9,550 bases of DNA from Propionibacteriaceae bacterium (GCA_031282235.1 JAITED010000004.1:1-9550); one strand, 5' to 3'; positions 1-7,999 are shown, numbered from the stretch's first letter. Translations and numbers: made by a program. The notes: generated by a model from the sequence alone, not told the origin.

Positions 1-1590
1 AACCTTGATGGCAGTTTTAAGTACGGGGAGAGCGGTTTCGTACCGGGATAGATACGTGGCGAACCCAGCCACATCGTCAGCGACTGGGGCGACAGTAGTT
101 GTTTCAGCGGTCGCAAAAATCACCTGATTTAGGTAATCAGTTAAGGATTGACCAGCAGCAGCTGGGGCTAAATAGGCGGCTAAGACGGCCATACCCCAAG
201 AACCGCCCTCGCTGGCGGTAGTGGATAGCGTGACAGGAGTGTTCAAGGCAGCGGCTAATAATCTTTGCGCAACACCGGCGGTTTTGAAGATTCCACCGTG
301 GGCAAACATCGAATCCAACCCCACACCCTCATCGTGAAGAATCCGCATACCTAGCGCCAAAGTGGCAAACATCCCCAAAATCTGTGCCCGCATAAAGTTA
401 GCTAAACTCAGGTGCGAATCGGGGGTGCGGAGATAAAGCGGTCGCCCTTCAGCCAAACCAGTTATTGTTTCCCCAGCTAGATAGTTATACGCCAATAAAC
501 CTCCGGCATCCGATTCCCCAACCAGCGCCTGCCTAAAAAGCGTCTCAAAAACTTTAGCGTTATCGGCATCAGTCCCTAAAGCAGTTGCGAACTGCGCAAA
601 CACCCCCGCCCAAGCGTCCAGTTCAGAAGCCCCATTATTACAATGCACCATCGCAACCAAATCACCGACTGGCGTAGTCACCAAATCAATCTCCGTATGC
701 AAAGCGCTTAATTCCCGCTCCAACACCACCATCGCAAAAATGGAAGTACCCGCACTCACATTCCCAGTACGTCTAGCTACTGCATTCGTAGCCACCATCC
801 CAGTACCGGCATCACCCTCCGGTGGGCAAAGTGCAATCCCCGGCTGCAACACTCCGCTAGGGTCAAGCAATCTCGCCCCCGCCGCACTCAAAACTCCAGC
901 AGGCTCCCCAGCGCTTAACACTTTCGGAAGGATGTCGGCCAACTGCCATCCCAAGCCCCGATCGGCGATTAAAGAATCAAATTGGGCAAGCAAACGCTCA
1001 GAAAACCCCTTAGTAGCAGTATCTACCGGGAACATTCCGGAAGCATCGCCCACCCCTAACACTTTCTCGCCGCTCAACATCCAATGTACGTATCCTGCCA
1101 ACGTGGTCATAAAAGCTATCTGTGACACATGCGGTTCATCATTCAAAACCGCTTGATACAAGTGAGCGACACTCCAACGCTGCGGAATACTATATTGAAA
1201 GCACTCGCTCAGTTTGGCGGCGGCCACTTCGGTCATAGTATTGCGCCAAGTCCGAAATGGAACCAGCAACTCATGGTCTGAATCAAAAACTAAATAGCCG
1301 TGCATCATCGCCGAAACTCCGATAGCGCCGATAGTGCTAAGCGGAGTGCCGTAACGCTGGTTCACTTCAGCGCTTAACTTTTTATAGCAGTCCTGAATCC
1401 CCTCCCAAACAGCAGGCAGCGAATAAGTCCAAATCCGATTCTGAAACTGATTCTCCCAGTCGTGAACCCCGGTGGCCAGCACTTCCCCCGCTGGGGTGAT
1501 TAACGCAGCTTTTATTCTCGTAGAACCCAACTCAATACCAAGCGCAGAACGCCCGGCGATAATATCTTGCCGAACATCAGCTAAACCCAT
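1..1590 (-). CDS. araB: L-ribulokinase, FGGY carbohydrate kinase family (3' end beyond window)
   Basis: Predicted to phosphorylate L-ribulose to L-ribulose-5-phosphate with ATP in the cytoplasm, the second step of arabinose use. The frame is open from ATG at 1588-1590 to the window edge: 530 codons, no stop. FGGY kinases are typically about 500-550 residues, so only a short C-terminal tail should be missing. Visible features are the N-terminal phosphate-binding strand LGIELGSTRIKAALI (residues 17-31), PEGDAGTG around 257-264 with the likely catalytic Asp260, a second phosphate loop GTSIFA (281-286) and an adenosine-site HGG motif (431-433). A strong ribosome site (GGGAGGA, 1594-1600) precedes the start, 54 bp after the araA stop. 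The sequence looks closer to xylulokinase-like FGGY proteins than to E. coli AraB. The substrate is therefore inferred mainly from araA and araD; xylulokinase activity is the main alternative. Confidence 0.85.
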   Translation of the reverse strand, partial: MGLADVRQDIIAGRSALGIELGSTRIKAALITPAGEVLATGVHDWENQFQNRIWTYSLPAVWEGIQDCYKKLSAEVNQRYGTPLSTIGAIGVSAMMHGYLVFDSDHELLVPFRTWRNTMTEVAAAKLSECFQYSIPQRWSVAHLYQAVLNDEPHVSQIAFMTTLAGYVHWMLSGEKVLGVGDASGMFPVDTATKGFSERLLAQFDSLIADRGLGWQLADILPKVLSAGEPAGVLSAAGARLLDPSGVLQPGIALCPPEGDAGTGMVATNAVARRTGNVSAGTSIFAMVVLERELSALHTEIDLVTTPVGDLVAMVHCNNGASELDAWAGVFAQFATALGTDADNAKVFETLFRQALVGESDAGGLLAYNYLAGETITGLAEGRPLYLRTPDSHLSLANFMRAQILGMFATLALGMRILHDEGVGLDSMFAHGGIFKTAGVAQRLLAAALNTPVTLSTTASEGGSWGMAVLAAYLAPAAAGQSLTDYLNQVIFATAETTTVAPVADDVAGFATYLSRYETALPVLKTAIKV

Positions 1591-1644
1591 CGTTCCTCCC
1601 CAAGTTAAACTCAACTCCACCCCAGCAATGGTGCGAGAGGTTTC

Positions 1645-3144
1645 TTAGAATCCCCTAGCCAAATGGTAATAAGCCTGATTCCAACGCAGCTCATCGCTGA
1701 AAGATTTAGCCGTGGTGTCCGCAGCTATAAGCGCCAATTCAACACCCGCCAACTGAGCATAATCAACGAATAATTCTTTGGCATCAGGAACGGTGAACAT
1801 GCAGGTGTGGTGGGGGGCACCCGCATTAAGCCAGCACTCCGTGGAGGTGTGGAAGTTCGGATCCGGTCGCCAAACGGCTCGCGCCACCTGCAGTTTTAGC
1901 AACGGCGCATCCGGTTCCACCAGTTCCACCGTATTTAATGTGAGCCGGAAACGCTCCCCCATGTCAGCCAGCCCCACTACGATACCCGGGCCCGCGTCAG
2001 CAGTGAACACCAACCGCACCGGATCATCCCGTCCTCCGATACCGAGCGGATGAATCTGCAAACTTGGCCGTTTAGCGCTCAAAGAAGGGCAGACCTCCAA
2101 CATATGCGCTCCCAAAATCTTCTCCTCGCCGGGCACTAGATGATAGGTGTAGTCCTCCATCAACGACGCGCCACCGGGGAGCCCTTGACCCATCACTTTA
2201 GCTAACCGCACCAAAATAGCGGTTTTCCAATCTCCCTCCGCGCCAAAGCCATAACCGGCGGCACTGAGACGTTGCACCGCTAACCCGGGCAACTGCTTAA
2301 GTGCCCCCAAATCCTCAAAGTTAGTAGTGAACGCAGTGGCGTCATGGGCTTTGAGGAAGCTAAGCAACGCAAGTTCTTGTTTTGCACCGTAAACTAGCGC
2401 ATCATGGCGCGCCCCACCTCGGCGCAACTGAGCCACCACGTCGTAGCATTGCTCGTATTCAGCGGCTAAACTTTCTGCCTCAGCGTCGCCGACCTCAGCG
2501 ATAGCCGCCGCTAAATCATTAACCCCATAGGTGTTTATAGAAACCCCAAATACCCGCTCCGCTTCCACCTTGTCACCCTCAGTGACCGCTACATTACGCA
2601 TGTTGTCCCCGAACCGCACCAGACGCATCTGCCTCCCGGCAGCCGCTGCCAACGCTGCCCGCGCCCAAATCGCTATCCGGTGCAACACTGCGGGGTCATT
2701 TAACGAACCAGTAATCGTCTTACGCGCCACCCCCAGCCGCGACTCAATGTAACCAAACTCCCGATCCCCGTGCGCCGCCTGATTCAGATTCATAAAATCC
2801 ATATCAATGCTCGCCCAAGGCAGTTCATCCGCTGGTTGGGTATGCAGGTGTAACAAGGGCACCTGTAGCGCTTCCAACCCAGAAATCCACATCTTCGCCG
2901 GAGAAAAAGTATGCATCCACGCGATAATCCCGATACAACCCGGGTCTGCGTTGGCTTCCAACACCGTACGCAATATATCCTCTCTATTGGTTAGCACCGG
3001 CTTCCAAACCACATCAGCGATCAGCCCCGCAGCATCCAACTTAGCCACCAACGCTTTAGAATTATCTGCTACCTGCTCCAACACCTCCGGGCCGTACAAG
3101 CCTTGAGAACCGGTGAGGAACCATAGCTGCTTGCGAGTGGTCAT
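1645..3144 (-). CDS. araA: L-arabinose isomerase
   Basis: Interconverts L-arabinose and L-ribulose in the cytoplasm, the first catabolic step. The 499-residue product matches the usual length of about 500. The N-terminus KQLWFLTGSQGLYG (5-18) is characteristic of AraA. The metal/catalytic residues known from E. coli AraA (Glu306, Glu333, His350, His450) have counterparts here: Glu303 in GAEGDW, Glu330 in LMEDYTYH, His347 in GAHMLEVCP, and the His445-His446 pair in GAPHHTC. I chose the ATG at 3142-3144 because GAAAGGAAAG (3151-3160) sits six bases upstream as a ribosome site. The in-frame ATG at 3160-3162, which would add six residues (MKGKWD), overlaps that site and has no ribosome site of its own. 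The gene lies 53 bp after araD and 54 bp before the kinase gene. All expected active-site residues are present, so the enzyme should be functional. Confidence 0.97.
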   Translation of the reverse strand: MTTRKQLWFLTGSQGLYGPEVLEQVADNSKALVAKLDAAGLIADVVWKPVLTNREDILRTVLEANADPGCIGIIAWMHTFSPAKMWISGLEALQVPLLHLHTQPADELPWASIDMDFMNLNQAAHGDREFGYIESRLGVARKTITGSLNDPAVLHRIAIWARAALAAAAGRQMRLVRFGDNMRNVAVTEGDKVEAERVFGVSINTYGVNDLAAAIAEVGDAEAESLAAEYEQCYDVVAQLRRGGARHDALVYGAKQELALLSFLKAHDATAFTTNFEDLGALKQLPGLAVQRLSAAGYGFGAEGDWKTAILVRLAKVMGQGLPGGASLMEDYTYHLVPGEEKILGAHMLEVCPSLSAKRPSLQIHPLGIGGRDDPVRLVFTADAGPGIVVGLADMGERFRLTLNTVELVEPDAPLLKLQVARAVWRPDPNFHTSTECWLNAGAPHHTCMFTVPDAKELFVDYAQLAGVELALIAADTTAKSFSDELRWNQAYYHLARGF

Positions 3145-3150
3145 ATCCCA

Positions 3151-3160
3151 CTTTCCTTTC
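3151..3160 (-). promoter_or_regulatory. Ribosome binding site that fixes the araA start
   Basis: On the minus strand this reads GAAAGGAAAG, followed by a six-base spacer and ATG at 3142-3144. Because an upstream in-frame ATG (3160-3162) overlaps this site, the site argues for the downstream start and a 499-residue AraA. Confidence 0.8.
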
Positions 3161-3165
3161 ATTTC

Positions 3166-3194
3166 AAGGCATCATGCTTCTTCGCATGAGCCTT
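3166..3194. repeat. Intergenic inverted repeat (hairpin) between araD and araA
   Basis: Arms AAGGC-A-TCATGC and GCATGAGCCTT enclose a six-base loop. They form an 11-bp stem with one bulged base (3171). In the operon mRNA the stem starts just after the araD stop codon and ends a few bases before the araA ribosome site. There is no U-tract on the araA side, so it is not a typical intrinsic terminator. An mRNA processing or stability element, or a modulator of araA translation, is more plausible, but that role is inference. Confidence 0.55.
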
Positions 3195-3197
3195 AAG

Positions 3198-3887
3198 TTA
3201 TTGTCCGTAAACGTTTTGATATCTGGCGTAAAGCCGGTCGATGTCTGCCGTAGCGACAACGGGCGGTTCCCCCAATACCCGGGCGATATGCACTGTGCGC
3301 GCCACTTCCTCACACATCACCGCTGCCTTCACCGCCGCTTTAGCATCTTTACCGATCGTGAAAACTCCATGATTAGCCATCAAAACCGCTGGGGAACGCG
3401 ACTCAGCCAAGGTCGCCACGATTCCGCGCCCAATGGAATCGTCTCCGATAAGGGCAAACGGCCCCACTGGAATCTCGCCACCGAACTCGTCTGCCATCAT
3501 GGTGAGCACGCACGGAATCGGCTCTCGCCTAGCCGCCCACGCCGTCGCATAAGTGGAGTGGGTATGTACCACTCCACCCACGTCGGGCAGATGCCTATAG
3601 ACATAAGCGTGCGCAGCCGTATCCGACGAAGGAGCGAGGTCTCCCTCTACTAGCCGTCCCTCCAAATCGGTGACCACCATCGCCTCTGGGCTGAGCTCAT
3701 CGTAAGCAACTCCAGAAGGCTTTATCACCAGCAGATCCGCCCCTGGCACCCGCGCCGAGATGTTACCTGCCGTCCAAACTACTAACTGATAACGCACAAG
3801 CTCTTGATGCAGCGCGGCCAACTCATGGCGCAACCGTACAATGCTCCCCCGCACTGTCCAGCTAAGAGTGCTAACCGTCTGCGGCAT
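3198..3887 (-). CDS. araD: L-ribulose-5-phosphate 4-epimerase
   Basis: Converts L-ribulose-5-phosphate to D-xylulose-5-phosphate, delivering arabinose carbon to central metabolism. It is a 229-residue member of the zinc-dependent class II aldolase/adducin family, at the usual AraD length (E. coli 231). Visible features are the substrate-contact segment WTAGNIS (38-44), the phosphate-binding KPSGV (56-60), HTH with zinc ligands His108 and His110, a third zinc His173 in ANHGVF, and a C-terminal Tyr-rich tail RLYARYQNVYGQ typical of AraD. The ATG at 3885-3887 has AGAGGAG upstream at a reasonable distance. The roughly 15 extra N-terminal residues could instead be noncoding if a TTG start at residue 19 were used, but I prefer the ATG. 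The gene follows the permease gene by 41 bp. A fuculose-phosphate-aldolase-like role is less likely given araA and the kinase beside it. Confidence 0.95.
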   Translation of the reverse strand: MPQTVSTLSWTVRGSIVRLRHELAALHQELVRYQLVVWTAGNISARVPGADLLVIKPSGVAYDELSPEAMVVTDLEGRLVEGDLAPSSDTAAHAYVYRHLPDVGGVVHTHSTYATAWAARREPIPCVLTMMADEFGGEIPVGPFALIGDDSIGRGIVATLAESRSPAVLMANHGVFTIGKDAKAAVKAAVMCEEVARTVHIARVLGEPPVVATADIDRLYARYQNVYGQ

Positions 3888-3928
3888 TCTGGCTTTCTCC
3901 TCTTTACTTCAACTTTTATGCAAAACCT

Positions 3929-5182
3929 TTACTTAGCCCCAGCACGCCGTTTGACTACTAAATCGAAAGCCACGGCTATCAGTAGCACTAGGCCTTTGAC
4001 CACTTGACGGATAGATTCTTGAATGCCCATCAACTGCATCCCGTTGTTCAACACCGCCATAATAAGTCCGCCAATCATGGCGCCGCCGATACGCCCAATG
4101 CCGCCCAAAGTGGAAGCCCCGCCGATGAAACATGCAGCGATAGCGTCCAGTTCAAAGCCGTTACCGGCACTGGGTTGGGCACTAGACATCCGGGCAGAGT
4201 AGACCACACCCGCCACCGCGCACATGAAACCCATGTTGACGAACACCCAGAACTGTGTCCATTTCACCTTGATTCCGGATAGTTGCGCGGCTAGCAGGTT
4301 GCCGCCGATAGCGTAAACATGGCGTCCAAAAGCGGTGCGCTGGGTCACGGTGCTATACACCATGATGAACACGGCCAAGATAATCAAAATATACGGCAGA
4401 CCGCGATCTTGACTGATTCTCCAACCGAACCACACCACCACAGCGAACACCAGCGCAACCTTGGTGATAAAAACCGGCAGTGGAGCGACCTCTTGGTTAT
4501 AGCGCAGTTGCCCCACACGGGTACGCCACTCGCTAAAGGCGAAACCGACCCCCGCTAACACGAAAACTAACACCGTGAAGAAATCAAAACTGTCCCCCCC
4601 TATTAGTCCTTTAGAAAAACCATTAGCTATTTTCACATACGGCGGCCCTTGTGAATCTGGGGTGCTGGGTATAGTGAGCGAGATATTGTTTAGCGTGATA
4701 TACGTCAGCCCTCTAAACAGCAACATGCCGCCCAGGGAAACGATGAAGCCCGGTATGCCTACTACCGCGACCCAAAACCCTTGCCACGCGCCGCAAAGTA
4801 ACCCCACACCCAAAGCGCACAGCACCGCTACCCACCACGGAACCCCCACGCGCACTATCAGCACAGCCGCTAAAGCGCCGGTAAGCCCCAACTGCGACCC
4901 CACCGAAAGGTCAATCTGCCCGGCAACAATCACCAGCAACATGCCGATAGCCAGGATGAGGACGTAGGAGTACTGCAAGATGATATTCGTAAGGTTAGTC
5001 GGGGAAAGAAACGCCTTATTTAGCACCGAGAACGCGAAAGATACCGCGATGAAGGCCACCAAAATACCACTTTGCCGCAAGTTGTTCCCCAACAAACGAA
5101 CGATAGTGGCAACCATGCCCCCACCTTTTGTATCTAAGAGTTTTGCTGCACCGCCAAGGGGTGCTGGATTCAACTCAGGCAT
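3929..5182 (-). CDS. mmsB: Sugar ABC transporter permease, CUT2 / multiple-monosaccharide (MmsB/GguB) type
   Basis: Inner-membrane channel subunit of a monosaccharide importer. The 417-residue protein is strongly hydrophobic with many candidate membrane helices (for example about 40-58, 71-88, 114-131, 141-158, 202-217, 240-255, 262-278, 312-328 and 395-410). The BPD_transp_2 family signature GQIDLSVGS is at 88-96, and a Gly-rich segment CFIGGASTLGGIGRIGGAMIGG at 351-372 includes the EAA-like loop that contacts the ATPase. It is clearly longer than RbsC-type permeases (about 320 residues), which fits the Mms/Ggu subgroup that carries extra central sequence. The start ATG (5180-5182) lies inside the ATPase gene's end, sharing eight bases, with AAAGGAAAC just upstream, so translation is probably coupled. 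L-arabinose as substrate is inferred from the downstream ara genes. Confidence 0.92.
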   Translation of the reverse strand: MPELNPAPLGGAAKLLDTKGGGMVATIVRLLGNNLRQSGILVAFIAVSFAFSVLNKAFLSPTNLTNIILQYSYVLILAIGMLLVIVAGQIDLSVGSQLGLTGALAAVLIVRVGVPWWVAVLCALGVGLLCGAWQGFWVAVVGIPGFIVSLGGMLLFRGLTYITLNNISLTIPSTPDSQGPPYVKIANGFSKGLIGGDSFDFFTVLVFVLAGVGFAFSEWRTRVGQLRYNQEVAPLPVFITKVALVFAVVVWFGWRISQDRGLPYILIILAVFIMVYSTVTQRTAFGRHVYAIGGNLLAAQLSGIKVKWTQFWVFVNMGFMCAVAGVVYSARMSSAQPSAGNGFELDAIAACFIGGASTLGGIGRIGGAMIGGLIMAVLNNGMQLMGIQESIRQVVKGLVLLIAVAFDLVVKRRAGAK

Positions 5183-6728
5183 TACTTGTTTCCTTTTCTA
5201 GCTCTAAAGTCATCAGTTCCATAAGATTCTCTTGAGTTGCCTCAGAGACCGGGAGCTGACCGGTAATTTTCCCGAAAGAGAGCGTGTAGATGCGGTCGCA
5301 AACCCCCAAAAGCTCCGGCAACTCCGAAGATATAACCACTACAGCTTTCCCCTCGGAGACCATCTGGTTTATTAGGGTATAAATCTCAAACTTGGCACCA
5401 ACATCTATTCCCCGAGTCGGTTCATCCAAAATCAGCACATCTGGCGTAGTAAATAGCCATTTCGACAACACAACTTTCTGCTGGTTTCCACCAGAGAGGT
5501 TGCTTACCGGGTATAAAACAGAGGGCGTTTTTATACGCATATCGTCGCGGTAGCGCTCGGCTACCTTTAGTTCTTCGTTAGCGTTAATCCAGCCAAAACT
5601 GGTCAGCTTAGGCAACCCTGCCGCGCAGATATTTATCCGCACATCCTCAGTTAGATTCAACCCATAGCGCTTACGATCTTCGGTGGCATACGCTAAACCG
5701 ACATTTATGGCATCGGAGACCGAGTTGAGCTGCACATCTTTTCCGTGAATGTAGATTTTGCCATGCAGGAATCGGCCATACGATTTACCAAAAATGCTCA
5801 TCGCCAGTTCGGTGCGCCCCGCCCCCATCAGGCCAGCGATACCTACAACCTCACCGGCGCGAACATTAAAAGAAGCATCATTCACCACCAGCCGCCCCGG
5901 CTGGGTGGGGTGAGCAACGCTCCAATTTTCCACTCGGAACACTTCATCCGCAATATGTGATTCCCGCTCCGGATAGCGGTGTTCCAAATCCCTGCCCACC
6001 ATTAATCGAATCAACTTCTCTTGGGTGGATGCCGGATCCCGCATATCCAACGTCTCAATCGTCTTGCCGTCGCGGATAACCGTAGTGGTATCAGCAATAG
6101 CAACAATTTCAGAGAGTTTGTGCGAAATCATTATGCAAGTAATGCCTTGCGCTTTGAGATTACGAATCAGGTTTAGCAGGTGTTCGGAGTCGTTATCGTT
6201 CAATGCGGCCGTGGGTTCGTCCAGAATGAGCAGTTTCACATCCCGGAACAGCGCTTTAGCTATCTCTACTAACTGCTGCTTGCCAACCCCAATTTGAGAT
6301 ACGAGCGTGGTGGGGTTCTCCACTAACCCCACCCGCTCCATCAAATCTTGGGCTTCTTTGTTGGTGCGATTCCAATCAATAAGCCCAAACTTGCTTTTGC
6401 GCTCATGGCGCAGAAAAAGATTTTCCGCAATTGAAAGATACGGACTGAGCGCCAACTCTTGATGAATAATCACGATACCTGCGCGCTCGGAGTCTGCAAT
6501 GGAGCCGAAAGTAACCGGCTCACCATCGAAGATGATCTCACCAGAGTAGCTGCCGTGCGGATGAACCCCGGATAACACCTTCATCAAGGTGGACTTTCCA
6601 GCACCGTTCTCTCCACATATGGCATGAATCTCGCCACGTTTTACTACCAGATTGACATCTTCTACGGCGGCCACGCCGAAGAAAGCCTTGGTGATAGCAC
6701 GCATTTCAAGAATCGTATCGCTACTCAT
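5175..6728 (-). CDS. mmsA: Sugar ABC transporter ATP-binding protein, CUT2 / MmsA (GguA) type
   Basis: Cytoplasmic ATPase powering monosaccharide import. The 517-residue protein has two fused nucleotide-binding domains, as usual in the CUT2 class (RbsA, AraG, XylG, MmsA). Domain 1 has Walker A GENGAGKST (39-47), a divergent signature IGVGKQQ (146-152), Walker B LLILDEPT (166-173) and switch His203. Domain 2 has a degenerate Walker A (GLMGAGRT, 299-306, Arg in place of Lys), canonical signature LSGGNQQK (411-418), Walker B VLILDEPT (431-438), and Ser in place of the switch His (ISSEL, 466-470). This asymmetry, with only one fully competent ATP site, is normal for the class and is not damage. 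The ribosome site GAGGA at 6738-6742 supports the ATG at 6726-6728. The stop codon overlaps the permease start. Confidence 0.95.
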   Translation of the reverse strand: MSSDTILEMRAITKAFFGVAAVEDVNLVVKRGEIHAICGENGAGKSTLMKVLSGVHPHGSYSGEIIFDGEPVTFGSIADSERAGIVIIHQELALSPYLSIAENLFLRHERKSKFGLIDWNRTNKEAQDLMERVGLVENPTTLVSQIGVGKQQLVEIAKALFRDVKLLILDEPTAALNDNDSEHLLNLIRNLKAQGITCIMISHKLSEIVAIADTTTVIRDGKTIETLDMRDPASTQEKLIRLMVGRDLEHRYPERESHIADEVFRVENWSVAHPTQPGRLVVNDASFNVRAGEVVGIAGLMGAGRTELAMSIFGKSYGRFLHGKIYIHGKDVQLNSVSDAINVGLAYATEDRKRYGLNLTEDVRINICAAGLPKLTSFGWINANEELKVAERYRDDMRIKTPSVLYPVSNLSGGNQQKVVLSKWLFTTPDVLILDEPTRGIDVGAKFEIYTLINQMVSEGKAVVVISSELPELLGVCDRIYTLSFGKITGQLPVSEATQENLMELMTLELEKETSNA

Positions 6729-6773
6729 GGTGAGCCATCCTCTTAACTGTTTTGCGCTTCAGGTAGACATCGA

Positions 6774-7913
6774 CTACGAGGTGACTCCCGCTTCGACTTC
6801 GGCTTCAGTGAAGTAACCGGAGTCGATAAGTAGCGGCTTGATGTCCTCTTTATAAACCGTATCTATTTCAAGCAGGTAGGAAGGGACAACCTTCACACCG
6901 TTATCGTAGGTATCAGTGTTATTCGCGGTTGGCTCCGCACCAGCAAGGTAAGCCTTAGCAGCAGTGACTGCCTGATCGGCCAATTTACGGGTATCTTTGA
7001 AGATCGTCGAGGACTGCACACCGTCGTTGATGAGCTTAACCGACGAAACCTCAGCGTCCTGTCCGGTTACGATGGGCAGGCCATCTGCCATAGTCGTTCC
7101 ATAAGCTGGCTGCAGGGCGGTGATAATGCCGCGACTGATGCCATCAAACGGAGAAAGTACACCAGCCAGTGCATCTTTGCCGCCACTGTAAGTGGAGGAA
7201 AGCAGGTCTTCCATGCGCTTCTGGGCGCCTTCTTGACTCCAACGCATGATGGCGACCTGTTCAAAGTCGGTCTGTCCAGACTTCACCACTAAAGTACCGG
7301 CATCCAGATACGGCTTAAGGGTGTCCATCGCGCCATCGAAGAAGAAAACGGCGTTGTTATCGTCCGGTGAACCGGCGAAAATCTCAATGTTGAACGGCCC
7401 GGCAGGTGCATCCGCTTTCTTGGCGCCAGCCTTATCGGTCAGTCCTAGGCCATAAAGCAGTGCGTTGGCTTGCGCCACGCCCACTTTGTAGTTGTCGAAA
7501 GTGACATAGAAGTCAACGTTCGCGCTGTTACGAATAAGGCGGTCATACGCAATGACCTTAATCCCCTTATCGGCAGCGGACTGCAACTGAGAAGTGAGTG
7601 CGGTTCCATCAATAGAGGCGATAATCAGCAGTTTTTCGCCCTGCGTAATCATCTGGTCAATCTGCTGGGTCTGCGTTGGGATGTCGTCATTAGCGAACTG
7701 CAAGTCAACCCTGTAGCCAAGCGCCTCCAACCCTTCTTTCACTGCGTTACCATCGGCAATCCAACGCTCAGAAGTCTGCGTAGGCATGGCCACGCCGATT
7801 GTGATGGTCTCTTCGCCGCTGGTTCCGCTACCAGGATTTTCACCATCATCAGAGCAGGCTCCTAGGCTCAAAGCGAGTCCTAGAGCCAGCATAGAAATAA
7901 AACATTTCTTCAT
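6774..7913 (-). CDS. chvE: Sugar-binding lipoprotein of the ABC importer (ChvE / XylF-like)
   Basis: Extracytoplasmic receptor that captures the sugar and delivers it to the permease. The 379-residue precursor begins with MKK, has a hydrophobic stretch (5-19) and a lipobox LGAC with Cys20, so it should be a membrane-anchored lipoprotein. An acidic, Gly/Ser-rich linker (21-35) follows. The mature part is a periplasmic-binding-protein type I sugar fold: TIGVAMPT (37-44), AYDRLI (122-127), VTGQDAE (282-288) and PSYLLE (344-349). These are positions shared by XylF and ChvE, where the Asp and Arg of YDR and the Asp of GQDA contact sugar in characterised relatives. The ATG at 7911-7913 is preceded by AAAGGAGC (7921-7928) with a seven-base spacer. 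As first gene after the regulated promoter it is probably the most abundant product. The substrate could be L-arabinose, D-xylose, galactose or several; context favours L-arabinose. Confidence 0.94.
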   Translation of the reverse strand: MKKCFISMLALGLALSLGACSDDGENPGSGTSGEETITIGVAMPTQTSERWIADGNAVKEGLEALGYRVDLQFANDDIPTQTQQIDQMITQGEKLLIIASIDGTALTSQLQSAADKGIKVIAYDRLIRNSANVDFYVTFDNYKVGVAQANALLYGLGLTDKAGAKKADAPAGPFNIEIFAGSPDDNNAVFFFDGAMDTLKPYLDAGTLVVKSGQTDFEQVAIMRWSQEGAQKRMEDLLSSTYSGGKDALAGVLSPFDGISRGIITALQPAYGTTMADGLPIVTGQDAEVSSVKLINDGVQSSTIFKDTRKLADQAVTAAKAYLAGAEPTANNTDTYDNGVKVVPSYLLEIDTVYKEDIKPLLIDSGYFTEAEVEAGVTS

Positions 7914-7979
7914 TTAGAAAGCTCCTTTGCTTAACTAATGTTTTTTGATCAGCAGCTCGCAATGTTTAATACAGCCAAC

Positions 7980-7993
7980 TGTGAGCGCTAACA
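7980..7993. promoter_or_regulatory. LacI-family operator 1 (start-site proximal)
   Basis: TGTGAGCGCTAACA is a near-perfect palindrome centred on GCGC. It differs at one of 14 positions from the symmetric lac-type core TGTGAGCGCTCACA. It lies immediately downstream of the predicted transcription start of the binding-protein gene, where a bound repressor would block initiation or escape. The obvious candidate to bind it is the LacI-family protein encoded at 8063-9100. Confidence 0.75.
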
Positions 7994-7999
7994 GTTGTC

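Noticed and set aside
740..1156. Plus-strand open frame of 138 codons
   Set aside because: It lies antisense inside the kinase gene, has low-complexity Pro/Ser/Ala composition, no ribosome site and no recognisable motif. The minus-strand frame carries the FGGY kinase motifs.
701..1380. Recurrent AGCGCTTA strings (near 703, 910 and 1369) resembling operator cores
   Set aside because: They encode the recurring Leu-Ser-Ala codons TTA-AGC-GCT in the kinase and lack the flanking TGT/ACA halves, so they are codon-use echoes rather than operators.
3174..3653. Plus-strand open frame of 159 codons opposite araD
   Set aside because: It is Arg/His/Ser-rich without any domain and covers the zinc-binding region of araD on the other strand. 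It is a shadow of the real gene.
3933..4133. Minus-strand frame of 66 codons within the permease gene
   Set aside because: It is entirely inside the permease in another frame, with His/Arg/Trp-rich nonsense composition.
6729..6773. Possible attenuating hairpin after the binding-protein gene
   Set aside because: Such hairpins often follow receptor genes in sugar ABC operons, but I found no convincing stem or U-tract in this 45-bp gap.
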